Shown here: positions 4,767 through 11,801 of the stretch, piece after piece
Layout: every line of letters starts with the position of its first letter
Numbering within the stretch: the stretch's first letter is position 1
NCBI GenBank assembly: GCA_024277555.1
Contig: JAJRUY010000089.1
Span: 1-11,801, forward strand
Direction: 5' to 3'
Source: Gammaproteobacteria bacterium
GTDB taxonomy: Bacteria; Pseudomonadota; Gammaproteobacteria; Chromatiales; Chromatiaceae
DNA: 11,801 nt
Notes under the pieces: model-generated
The model's database searches: none
The model's input: the letters and a program-made list of their open reading frames with translations, nothing else
What the model was told of the DNA's origin: nothing
Program-made: the position numbers and the translations under genes

Positions 4767-5432
4767 CCCGCGTTCTGCCAGGGATACACTGTTTTCAGAA
4801 CCCACGACAATATGATCCAGCACCCGCACGTCGATCAGCGCCAGGGCTTTTTTCAGGCGCAGGGTGATTTGCTCATCAGCCAGACTGGGTTCTGCCACTC
4901 CGGAGGGATGGTTGTGGCTGAAGATGACGGCCGCAGCGTTGTGGTGCAAGGATCGGCGCACAACTTCCCGGGGGTAAACGCTGGCACCATCGATTGTTCC
5001 TTGAAACAGCTCTTCGAAAGCGATGATGCGGTGCCGGTTGTCCAGAAACAGGCAGGCAAATACCTCATAGGGGTAGGATTGCAGCCTCAGACGCAGGTAG
5101 CGTTGCGTTTGCTCGGGGGAAGTCAGGGCGTCACCTCTTTCAAGGGATTCGCGTAAATGGCGGTGAGCCATCTCGATAACCGCCTGCAGCTGGCAGAACT
5201 TTGCATCCCCCAGGCCGTGCATGGAACAGAATTCTGTGCGGCTGGCTGCGAGAAGGGGTCGCAAGCCACCAAATTGCTGCAGCAAATTGCGCGCCAGATC
5301 CAGGGCGCTGTTGCCCTTGGTGCCGGTTCTTAGAAAAATGGCGAGGAGCTCCGCATCGGACAATATCTGTGCTCCGGAGCGCAGCAGTTTTTCTCTGGGG
5401 CGCTCCTGTTCCGGCCAGTCTGAAATTGCCAT
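4758..5432 (-). CDS. radC: RadC-family JAB domain protein
   Basis: 224 residues from the chosen start (MAISDWPEQERPREKLL), the usual RadC length and N-terminus. The upstream in-frame extension of 28 residues looks unlike the family and runs into the divergent coaBC region. The N-terminal half has the helical region with LSDAELLAIFLRTG (24-37) and a helix-hairpin-helix-like MHGLGDAKFCQLQAV. The C-terminal half carries the metal-binding JAMM motif: SHNHPSG with His173 and His175, then Asp186, and an upstream EE pair near 140. Despite its name, RadC is not established as a DNA-repair enzyme; the fold is that of a metallo-isopeptidase or nuclease-like protein. It is divergent from coaBC, as in many gammaproteobacteria. 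Confidence 0.94.
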   Translation of the reverse strand: MAISDWPEQERPREKLLRSGAQILSDAELLAIFLRTGTKGNSALDLARNLLQQFGGLRPLLAASRTEFCSMHGLGDAKFCQLQAVIEMAHRHLRESLERGDALTSPEQTQRYLRLRLQSYPYEVFACLFLDNRHRIIAFEELFQGTIDGASVYPREVVRRSLHHNAAAVIFSHNHPSGVAEPSLADEQITLRLKKALALIDVRVLDHIVVGSENSVSLAERGII

Positions 5433-5558
5433 GTCTTCATCCGTGAAGTATTTGATCTGAATAACAAGTTTAGCGCATTTTCCAGTGATTGTGTTCCTTT
5501 GCATGGCCTCCCGCATGGGTTACTCTTGGGGCATGCTCTTAAGATGCTTTGGTGGAAA

Positions 5559-6776
5559 ATGACGAATACCGGCATGCAAAACCTCTTGCTGGGAGTAACA
5601 GGTGGGATTTCCGCATACAAAAGTGTGGAACTGGCCAGGCTTCTGGTTGTATCGGGTGCTCGGGTTCGGGTGGTGATGACGGAAGCGGCGACCCGGTTTG
5701 TTACTCCTCTGACTTTTCAGGCAGTAACCGGCAATCCAGTGCGCTGTAATTTGTTCGATGAAGAGCACGAAGCAGCAATGGGACATATTGAGCTGGCGCG
5801 CTGGGCGGATCAGATGCTGATTGCCCCGGCTACTGCGAATTTCCTGGCGCGCATGGCCCATGGCCTGGCGGATGATCTTCTCTCAACCTTGTGTCTGGCC
5901 TGTTCAGTGCCGGTAAGTGTGGCGCCGGCAATGAACCTGCACATGTGGCAGCATGCTGCTGTGCAGCAGAATCTTTCTATACTTGCATCCCGGGGTGTGA
6001 ACATCCTGGGGCCGACTTCCGGAGAACAGGCCTGTGGTGATTCCGGACCTGGCCGTATGCTGGAACCTGTAGATATCATGGCAGCGCTGGGTTCGTTGAG
6101 CAACAGGGGAATGTTTGCCGGTAAACAGGTATTGATTACTGCTGGCTCTACTCAAGAAACCATTGATCCTGTAAGATTTGTTGGCAACAGAAGCTCTGGG
6201 AAAATGGGATTTGCCCTGGCAGGGGCCTTTGTACGAGAAGGTGCGGAAGTGGTGCTGGTGTCCGGCCCGGTTGTATTGAGTACGCCGCCAGGTGTAAGGC
6301 GTATCGATGTGCAAACTGCATTGCAAATGCACAGGGCCGTATTTGATAACATTAGTAATGTAGATATATTTGCAGCTTGTGCGGCAGTGGCGGATTACCG
6401 GCCTGAGCAGCCTGAAGAGCAGAAAATAAAGAAGACATCAGAAAGGCTTGTGCTTGGCATGGTGAAGAACCCGGACATTCTGGCAGAAGTTGCGGCACTG
6501 GAGGATGGTCCTTATACCTTGGGGTTTGCGGCGGAAACAGAAAATCTGGCCGAAAATGCCAGAGCCAAGCTTCTGGCCAAAAAGCTGGATATGCTGGCGG
6601 CAAATCCAGTTGGCGACAACCTGGGGTTTGAGTGTGATGACAACTCGTTGCTGGTCATCTGGCCCGGTGGAGAAAAACAATTGCCTGTGCAAAATAAGCG
6701 AAAATTGGCGCAATCGCTACTTGGGGTGCTGGGACAGCAATACCAGGTTCATGTTGGCCATACCAAAGGGAGTTGA
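5559..6776 (+). CDS. coaBC: Bifunctional phosphopantothenoylcysteine decarboxylase / synthetase
   Basis: 405 residues from the ATG at 5559 (GGTGG just upstream), matching the 406 of E. coli CoaBC. An in-frame ATG at 5499 would add a non-conserved leader. The enzyme joins cysteine to 4'-phosphopantothenate using CTP (CoaB), then decarboxylates the product with FMN (CoaC), making 4'-phosphopantetheine for coenzyme A. The CoaC half (about 1-185) has GVTGGISAYK (12-21), catalytic His76 in GHIELARWAD, PAMN (123-126) and Cys159 in GEQACGDSG. The CoaB half has LITAGSTQETIDPVR, Asn210 in GNRSSGKMG, AAVADYRP (275-282) and Lys289 in KIKK. All key residues are present. It leads the plus-strand run; the algC-like gene follows after 55 bp with no dut between. 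Confidence 0.97.
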   Translation: MTNTGMQNLLLGVTGGISAYKSVELARLLVVSGARVRVVMTEAATRFVTPLTFQAVTGNPVRCNLFDEEHEAAMGHIELARWADQMLIAPATANFLARMAHGLADDLLSTLCLACSVPVSVAPAMNLHMWQHAAVQQNLSILASRGVNILGPTSGEQACGDSGPGRMLEPVDIMAALGSLSNRGMFAGKQVLITAGSTQETIDPVRFVGNRSSGKMGFALAGAFVREGAEVVLVSGPVVLSTPPGVRRIDVQTALQMHRAVFDNISNVDIFAACAAVADYRPEQPEEQKIKKTSERLVLGMVKNPDILAEVAALEDGPYTLGFAAETENLAENARAKLLAKKLDMLAANPVGDNLGFECDDNSLLVIWPGGEKQLPVQNKRKLAQSLLGVLGQQYQVHVGHTKGS

Positions 6777-6831
6777 TTTTCCTGTGCCTTGGAGCTGGAG
6801 CGTTACCCGGCGAGGAAAAATAGGGGATTAA

Positions 6832-9321
6832 ATGATTGGGGAAAAAAAGCAAGCTTCAGCGGTAGAGGATACTGCCCGGCCATCACCAGGCAGCGTCAAG
6901 CCGCGCTCTATGTTTTACTATTATATCCCCGTGCTTGTGGCGGCAGTGGTGTTGATCACGGCGCTGGTAGCAGGGCAAAGCTGGTTGAGCAGGAACGAGG
7001 CTGATTCCAGACTGGAGCAATCAGCGAAATCACTCGCACATGTTGTGCAGAAATATGTCGGCTCTGTGGTGCAGGGCAAGTCAGAGCTGATTCGGCTGGC
7101 AGCTACTGAGCCAGTTGTGCTGAAGGCGATAGATGCTGGAGAGCAGGCGCTGCTGGATGCGGGCAATGCGCTCGAGACCAGATTGCCGGATGCGCTGTCT
7201 GTCAGGTTGTTGCCAGCAAAAGGCTGGGATGATGCAAAAGTTCAGGCAAGCTTGTTTGGTAGTTATGCGGCTGCAGACATGTTTCAGCGGGTGCGCAGCA
7301 AGGCGCAACCTGTACCGATAGAAGCACTCAAGGGTGCTGATGGAAAAGCATATTTCCTGGTTGCGGTGCCGGTTAAAGAGGCAGAGAAACTCTCTGGAGT
7401 CCTTTTTGTTACATTTCCTCTTCAGCTTCTGTCTGCCAACCTGAAGGATTTGCATATCCAGCATGCCGGCATCAGGCTGGAGCAAGATACCGGTATGCCT
7501 TTGGTTGCTTTGGGTGATCCGATCACAAAAGGTACAGGTAAAAGGATTCCTGTGCCTGGCGCCTTGTGGCATGTAAGCTATGCGCGTACCGGCTCTATTG
7601 GCCTTTCTGTTCCCATACTGGCGGCTTTGGCTGCGGCTGTCATCTCCTTGCTGGCGCTGGTTGTATTCTGGAGCTATCAGCATTTGCGAAAAGACCATCA
7701 GGTAGATATGGGCATGACAGTCACCCTGGTGGATGCCACACTGAAGCGCCAGGGTGCTACTGCTCAGCAGCCACATCTTTTGGAGTCCGTGCCCGCAATA
7801 GAAATGCTTACACGTTATGCCCAGGCTACGCGCACGGCTTCTTCAGAGGCAGAGCACAGGGAAAACAAGGCAGGTCAGACCTGCATCAGGATTGATGACC
7901 TGGAGAGAGACCAAAGACAGCAACAGGAAATCTGCCAGATATTACCGGAACAGCTGCCGGATTCCCTGTTTCGGAAAAACGTCATACGCGGGCGCAGCGG
8001 GATGGATCTGAATGCGGACATTGCCCAGGCGGTTGGTCTGGTGGTGGGCAGCATGGTGCAGGAAGCGGGCGGGGAAAGCCTGCTGGTTGGAAGGGACAAT
8101 CGTCCGACGAGTAGTGAATATGCTGCTTCTCTGATAGCGGGTGCTCTGGCATCCGGCTGTGATGTAGTGGATGTGGAAATTGCGCCCATGCCGCTGCTGT
8201 CCTTTGGCACCAGAGTATCGTCCAGCTCTTCGGCAATCATGGTGACAGGGGGGCACAGCGCGGCGGATGTCAACGGATTCAAGATCATTGTGGATGGGCA
8301 GCCACTGGAACAGCAGCAACTGCTGGAGATCCGGGAACGAATTTTGGTCGGAGCCTGCAGCAAGGGAGTGGGAAAGCTTGCCTCAAGGGACATGAGAGAA
8401 GAATATGTCCGCACCATTTGCGAAGACGTGCAACTGGTTGAAGGCTTGAAAGTGGTGCTGGATGCGGGCAATGGTATTGCCGGTTCCCTGGCGATACGGT
8501 TGCTGGAAGAGCTGGGTTGTGAAGTTGTACAACTGTTTTGCGAACCGGATGCCTCCTATCCCAATCACCCGGCTGATCCGTCAGATATAGAAAATCTGGC
8601 GGCGCTGAGTATCGAGGTTCAGGCCCAGGAAGCGGATATTGGCATTGCGCTGGATGTGGATGGTGATGCATTGGCAATTGTGGACGAGAAGGGCCGGGTG
8701 ATTGCAGCAGACGAACTCATCATGAAGCTTGGCAGTGATATTATCCACCGCCACCCCGGGGCAGATGTAATTTATGACGTGGCATGCAGTGCCAACCTGC
8801 CGGCGATGATTCTTGCCAGTGGTGGCCGCCCCATTCTGTGGAAAACCGGCCATGTGGAGATGCAGAAAAAGCTGATGGAAGCCGGTGGTATGCTGGCTGG
8901 TGAGATGTCCGGTCACATCTATATCCAGGAGCGCTGGTACGGGTTTGATGATGGTCTGTATGCCGCTGCGCGTTTGCTGGAAATACTTTCTCTGGAGTCC
9001 GCGCCGGTTTCCGAAGCTTTTGCTGAATACAAGTCTGAGTTCTCAACCCCGTTGATGCGGGTGGAAACCCCTGAAGGGCGGGCAGAACAGATCGTTGCTG
9101 CGATGCTCCAGCTTGGGGATTTTGCTGATGCCGATATCGTTGATCTGGACGGACTGCGGGTGGAATATACCGAAGCCTGGGGGCTGGTGCGTGCTTCCCA
9201 AACCCAGCCAGAGCTGATCTTCCGCTTTGAGGCCAGCAGCGAAGAAGCTTTGACCGGGATCGAGGACAAGTTCCGGACTGTGCTGGCGCAGGTAGCGCCA
9301 GAATTGCCTTTGCCGTTCTGA
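6832..9321 (+). CDS. algC: Membrane-anchored AlgC-like phosphohexomutase with altered active site
   Basis: 829 residues, with AGGGGA just before the ATG. Membrane segment 1 is at about 28-50, a roughly 200-residue periplasmic domain lies at 51-258, and segment 2 is at about 259-281. A polar linker follows, then a cytosolic alpha-D-phosphohexomutase domain (about 376-829) of the AlgC PMM/PGM type. That family interconverts hexose 6- and 1-phosphates for polysaccharide synthesis. The N-terminal membrane half is known in long gammaproteobacterial AlgC forms. Retained: the metal loop D608-V-D610-G-D612, KTGH (671-674), GEMSGH (690-695), ERWYGFDDG, and the phosphate loop starting R787-A-S. Lost: the catalytic phosphoserine motif TGSHNP reads TGGHSA (472-477), with Gly474 in place of Ser. 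Also, NVIRG (383-387) stands where YDIRG is usual, and Ala613 replaces the Arg after the metal loop. The frame is intact and runs to the usual PLPF end, so this looks like a modified protein rather than decay. Mutase activity is doubtful. Confidence 0.9.
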   Translation: MIGEKKQASAVEDTARPSPGSVKPRSMFYYYIPVLVAAVVLITALVAGQSWLSRNEADSRLEQSAKSLAHVVQKYVGSVVQGKSELIRLAATEPVVLKAIDAGEQALLDAGNALETRLPDALSVRLLPAKGWDDAKVQASLFGSYAAADMFQRVRSKAQPVPIEALKGADGKAYFLVAVPVKEAEKLSGVLFVTFPLQLLSANLKDLHIQHAGIRLEQDTGMPLVALGDPITKGTGKRIPVPGALWHVSYARTGSIGLSVPILAALAAAVISLLALVVFWSYQHLRKDHQVDMGMTVTLVDATLKRQGATAQQPHLLESVPAIEMLTRYAQATRTASSEAEHRENKAGQTCIRIDDLERDQRQQQEICQILPEQLPDSLFRKNVIRGRSGMDLNADIAQAVGLVVGSMVQEAGGESLLVGRDNRPTSSEYAASLIAGALASGCDVVDVEIAPMPLLSFGTRVSSSSSAIMVTGGHSAADVNGFKIIVDGQPLEQQQLLEIRERILVGACSKGVGKLASRDMREEYVRTICEDVQLVEGLKVVLDAGNGIAGSLAIRLLEELGCEVVQLFCEPDASYPNHPADPSDIENLAALSIEVQAQEADIGIALDVDGDALAIVDEKGRVIAADELIMKLGSDIIHRHPGADVIYDVACSANLPAMILASGGRPILWKTGHVEMQKKLMEAGGMLAGEMSGHIYIQERWYGFDDGLYAAARLLEILSLESAPVSEAFAEYKSEFSTPLMRVETPEGRAEQIVAAMLQLGDFADADIVDLDGLRVEYTEAWGLVRASQTQPELIFRFEASSEEALTGIEDKFRTVLAQVAPELPLPF

Positions 9322-9373
9322 TGCCATGTATTATCCCCTGCCTGATTCCAACCTTCCTGAGTAGCCCGATGTC

Positions 9374-10255
9374 ATGAGCCTGACCCCAGATGCCGCCACC
9401 AATGTGGCTCGTGTGCTTTCCGAAGCCCTGCCCTATATTCGCCGCTTTCGTGACAAGACAGTGGTGATCAAATATGGCGGCAACGCCATGGTGGATGAGG
9501 AACTGAAACAGAGCTTCGCCCGTGATGTGGTGCTGATGAAAACCGTTGGCATCAACCCTGTGGTGGTACATGGTGGTGGACCGCAAATTGGCAGCCTGCT
9601 TGAACGCTTGGGGAAGGAGAGCCAGTTTGTAAGCGGTATGCGGGTTACGGATTCTGAAACCATGGATGTGGTGGAAATGGTGCTGGGCGGCCTGGTGAAC
9701 AAGGAAATCGTCAATCTGATAAACCGTCATGGTGGCTCTGCCGTAGGACTAACCGGCAAAGATGGTGATCTGATCAGGGCACGTAAACTGACGCTCGATG
9801 CCTGTGGTGATGTGGGTGATGCAATTGATATTGGCCATGTAGGGGAAGTGGAAAGCATCGATGCCTCGGTAGTGGATATGCTGGTACACGGTGATTTTAT
9901 TCCGGTGATTGCGCCCATCGGCGTTGGTGAAGACGGGCGTTCCTACAACATCAATGCGGATCTGGTGGCGGGCAAGATGGCGGAGGTGCTGCGGGCGGAA
10001 AAGCTGATCCTGTTGACCAATACCAAGGGCTTGCTGAGCAAGGAGGGCGAATTGCTTACCGGATTGACGACCGTGCGTGTGGACGAACTTATTGCTGACG
10101 GCACCATTCATGGCGGCATGCTGCCCAAGATTCGCTGTGCCCTGGAAGCGGTGCGTAGCGGAGTGGTTTCCTCCCACATTATAGATGGCCGGGTGAAGCA
10201 TGCGGTGATGGTGGAGCTGTTCACCGATGAAGGCATAGGGACGCTGATTCGTTGA
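9374..10255 (+). CDS. argB: Acetylglutamate kinase
   Basis: 293 residues. The enzyme phosphorylates N-acetylglutamate with ATP, the second step of arginine synthesis. Motifs seen are VIKYGGNAM (about 31-39), VVVHGGGPQI (63-72), GMRVTD, VNKEIVNLINRHGG, VIAPIG, YNINADLVAGKMA, LLTNTKGLL and IHGGMLPKI. The N-terminal helix with LPYIRRF is typical of the hexameric, arginine-inhibited class, so feedback inhibition by arginine is likely. A loop after ARKLT is several residues shorter than in P. aeruginosa. No strong Shine-Dalgarno is visible before the ATG. It lies 52 bp after the algC-like gene, and its stop overlaps the slmA start. Confidence 0.97.
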   Translation: MSLTPDAATNVARVLSEALPYIRRFRDKTVVIKYGGNAMVDEELKQSFARDVVLMKTVGINPVVVHGGGPQIGSLLERLGKESQFVSGMRVTDSETMDVVEMVLGGLVNKEIVNLINRHGGSAVGLTGKDGDLIRARKLTLDACGDVGDAIDIGHVGEVESIDASVVDMLVHGDFIPVIAPIGVGEDGRSYNINADLVAGKMAEVLRAEKLILLTNTKGLLSKEGELLTGLTTVRVDELIADGTIHGGMLPKIRCALEAVRSGVVSSHIIDGRVKHAVMVELFTDEGIGTLIR

Positions 10256-10836
10256 ACAAGAGCAGCAACCGTAAGCAGGCCATTCTGGAAGCCCTGGCCA
10301 GGGAGCTGGAAAGCAGACCCGGCGCTCGTATCACCACTGCAAAACTGGCAGAGGCAGTTGGCGTGTCTGAAGCTGCCCTGTATCGTCATTTCCCCAGCAA
10401 GGCGCGCATGTTCGAGGGGCTGATCAGTTTTGCTGAAGATGGCATTTTCAGCCGCATCAATCAGATCCTGGAAGAAGACCGCCAGACCCGCCAGCGTTGC
10501 GCCCGCATTCTCTACCTGATGCTGGCTTTTGCCGAGCGTAATCCCGGCATCGTGCGGGTGCTGCTTGGTGATGCGCTTATGGGAGAGCATGAGCGGCTGC
10601 ATGATCGCATAGAAACATTTTTCGGAAGGTTGCAGACACAGCTACGCCAGGTATTGCGCGAGGCTCAGATGCGGGAAGACGCAAAGCTGTCCATAACGCC
10701 GGAAGCTGCAGCCGAGATGCTGGTTGTCTATGTTGAAGGGCGCATGCGCCAGTTTCTGCGCACCCGCTTTCAGGTTTCTCCACTTTCCAACTGGGAAGCA
10801 GAATGGAAGGTGCTGGATGCAGGTCTTTTTTCCTGA
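10252..10836 (+). CDS. slmA: Nucleoid-occlusion factor SlmA (TetR family)
   Basis: 194 residues, against 198 in E. coli. SlmA binds specific chromosomal sites and blocks FtsZ ring assembly over the nucleoid. The N-terminal helix-turn-helix RITTAKLAEAVGVSEAALYRHFPSK region (about 26-50) is nearly identical to E. coli SlmA. Downstream, AERNPGIVRVLLGDALM and LRQVLREAQMRE match the family ligand/dimer domain, separating it from ordinary TetR repressors. The start is TTG, overlapping the argB stop as TTGA; no in-frame ATG occurs until after the HTH, so TTG is well supported. There is no strong Shine-Dalgarno, implying coupling to argB. It ends 9 bp from the convergent neighbour. Confidence 0.94.
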   Translation: MNKSSNRKQAILEALARELESRPGARITTAKLAEAVGVSEAALYRHFPSKARMFEGLISFAEDGIFSRINQILEEDRQTRQRCARILYLMLAFAERNPGIVRVLLGDALMGEHERLHDRIETFFGRLQTQLRQVLREAQMREDAKLSITPEAAAEMLVVYVEGRMRQFLRTRFQVSPLSNWEAEWKVLDAGLFS

Positions 10837-10845
10837 AAGCAGGAA

Positions 10846-11801
10846 TTATTTTTTTCCGAGGATCGCCGACCGGAAGTTCTCCCGGATCTTTATCGCTTCC
10901 GGACTCTTGCACCAGGTATCTGTGGCGACTTCTTTCTTGCACTGAATATCCAGGAATATAAGTTCGGATTGATCCTTGCGCGGACGCAGCCTGGATGCAG
11001 TGATGCTCAAATCCTGGTTTTTTCTTGGCGGCTGGGTGATGAAAATCTTGTCAGAATCTACATACACCGATGTGGTCGCGTGCTTCCTGGCATAAGCCTT
11101 GGCTTTTTTCCAGAGCTTGTTGCAGTGTGCTGAATCCTGACAATGCACAACGGTTTTGACAATGGCGTCATCGTTCTGGTGCTCGGTTTCGGCCAGAATC
11201 TGGGCGCGGTTGTCCGCTTTGAGTTTTGACAGGTCACGGAAGCGCTCCAGATCCTGCGCATATTTGGCGCGAATGGTGTCCTTGTCTTTCTCCTGGCGCA
11301 GGATGGAGCCATAGCTGTCGTTGATTTCCTTGCGCGTGTTTTCAATGCTGGTTTGCAGTTGAGCGGAAATCGGTTTTCCCTGGCGCTCGAGATTGGCTGC
11401 TTTTTTCTTGTAGCCGGAAAGTCGCTCCTTGAGCCGGGTAATATTGGTGTAGGTAATGCGGATCTGTGAATCTATGGTTGCCAGTTTTCCATCCCTGGCG
11501 AGGATGATGTCATCGTCACTGCGGTAACTGTTCAGCAAAACCCGGTCTTTGGCATGCTGTTCTGCGATTTGCCGCTGGGTTTCTTCTCTGAGCCTCTTTA
11601 CCCGCGCTTCCTCGGCGATTTCCTCCGGGGTTTTGGCGCGCCCGGTTCTGTCGATGACCAGGCCGCGCCGATCCAGTTTCTCATGAGGTTTTTTCACTGC
11701 CTCGGGAGGCAGCTTGTCGGAATATTGTATATTCCCCTGCTCATCCACCCACTTGTAGAGTTTGGCATTGGCGGAGTGGCTGATAACAATCAACAAAGCG
11801 A
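10846..11801 (-). CDS. Exported DUF4124 coiled-coil protein (5' end outside window)
   Basis: At least 316 residues. The reading frame stays open to the window edge and the first visible residues, ALLIVISHSANA, are the end of a signal peptide with cleavage at ANA|KLYKW. The true start therefore lies beyond 11801. Immediately after cleavage comes the DUF4124 signature KLYKWVDEQGNIQYSDKLP. Long, highly charged helices follow (KTPEEIAEEARVKRLREE, later LKERLSGYKKKAANLE), probably a coiled coil. A C-terminal region has four cysteines, HCQDSAHC and CKKEVATDTWC, which could form disulfides in the periplasm. Function is unknown; such proteins are common in gammaproteobacteria. It converges on slmA with a 9-bp gap and no hairpin, so the transcripts probably overlap. 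Confidence 0.85.
   Translation of the reverse strand, partial: ALLIVISHSANAKLYKWVDEQGNIQYSDKLPPEAVKKPHEKLDRRGLVIDRTGRAKTPEEIAEEARVKRLREETQRQIAEQHAKDRVLLNSYRSDDDIILARDGKLATIDSQIRITYTNITRLKERLSGYKKKAANLERQGKPISAQLQTSIENTRKEINDSYGSILRQEKDKDTIRAKYAQDLERFRDLSKLKADNRAQILAETEHQNDDAIVKTVVHCQDSAHCNKLWKKAKAYARKHATTSVYVDSDKIFITQPPRKNQDLSITASRLRPRKDQSELIFLDIQCKKEVATDTWCKSPEAIKIRENFRSAILGKK

Noticed and set aside
5433..5516. Longer start for radC (28 extra residues)
   Set aside because: The shorter form matches the usual 224-residue family length and N-terminus; the extension runs into the divergent coaBC promoter region.
5499..5558. Longer start for coaBC (20 extra residues)
   Set aside because: The family begins just before the GVTGGISAYK motif; the ATG at 5559 has GGTGG upstream and gives the standard length.
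8248..8253. Loss of the algC catalytic serine as a frameshift or base-calling error in the run of six Gs
   Set aside because: The frame is intact on both sides, and neighbouring residues of the motif (HNP to HSA) are changed too, as are distant active-site positions.
8741..9730. A 329-codon open frame on the minus strand across the end of algC and the start of argB
   Set aside because: It is antisense to two clear genes, is rich in His and Gln in a pattern produced by their codon use, and has no recognisable motif.
1..11801. CRISPR arrays, tRNA or rRNA genes, prophage or transposase genes
   Set aside because: No regular spaced repeats, cloverleaf tRNA sequences, rRNA motifs or transposase/phage proteins were seen.

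Overview
The window is a chromosomal segment from a gammaproteobacterium outside the Enterobacterales. The evidence is the clear Psp system with its activator PspF, the rpmB-rpmG pair, and a radC / coaBC / algC / argB / slmA neighbourhood. In order, that neighbourhood resembles Pseudomonas-Alcanivorax-Marinobacter type genomes (algC and argB follow coaBC) combined with an SlmA nucleoid-occlusion gene. Base composition is moderate (about 50-55% GC by eye). I cannot name the genus.

Layout. (1) Bases 1-251 form a gene-free, inverted-repeat-bounded, strongly foldable element whose right end supplies the last codons and the stop of pspC. (2) Bases 224-2268, minus strand, hold an enlarged phage-shock operon: a small exported protein, pspA, a PspB-like small membrane protein, pspB and pspC. 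It is read from a sigma-54-like promoter near 2331. (3) Bases 2339-2493 are the psp control region, with two tandem TAG-N9-C(T/C)A sites 20 bp apart, ahead of the divergent activator gene pspF (2494-3522, plus). (4) A perfect 12-bp bidirectional terminator (3569-3597) separates pspF from the convergent ribosomal genes rpmB-rpmG, which have a good sigma-70 promoter and a leader hairpin. (5) A conserved uncharacterised gene (4230-4754, plus) ends 3 bp from the end of convergent radC. (6) Divergent from radC runs the plus-strand run coaBC - algC-like - argB - slmA. dut, commonly found next to coaBC, is missing. (7) A DUF4124-type exported coiled-coil protein converges on slmA and runs off the right edge.

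How the parts work together. PspF, held in check by PspA, activates the sigma-54 operon during inner-membrane stress. PspB and PspC sense the stress and recruit PspA. The two extra small proteins, one periplasmic with a strict four-residue leucine repeat and one membrane-anchored with a PspC-like tail, are likely additional parts of this response. The right half is housekeeping: translation, coenzyme A, sugar-phosphate metabolism, arginine and division-site control.

Most notable points: the two unfamiliar psp-operon proteins; the tandem activator sites; the foldable element fused to the 3' end of pspC, whose wobble pairs in its long arm are all G-T on one strand; and the AlgC-like protein, which keeps the fold and metal-loop aspartates but has glycine where the catalytic phosphoserine should be.
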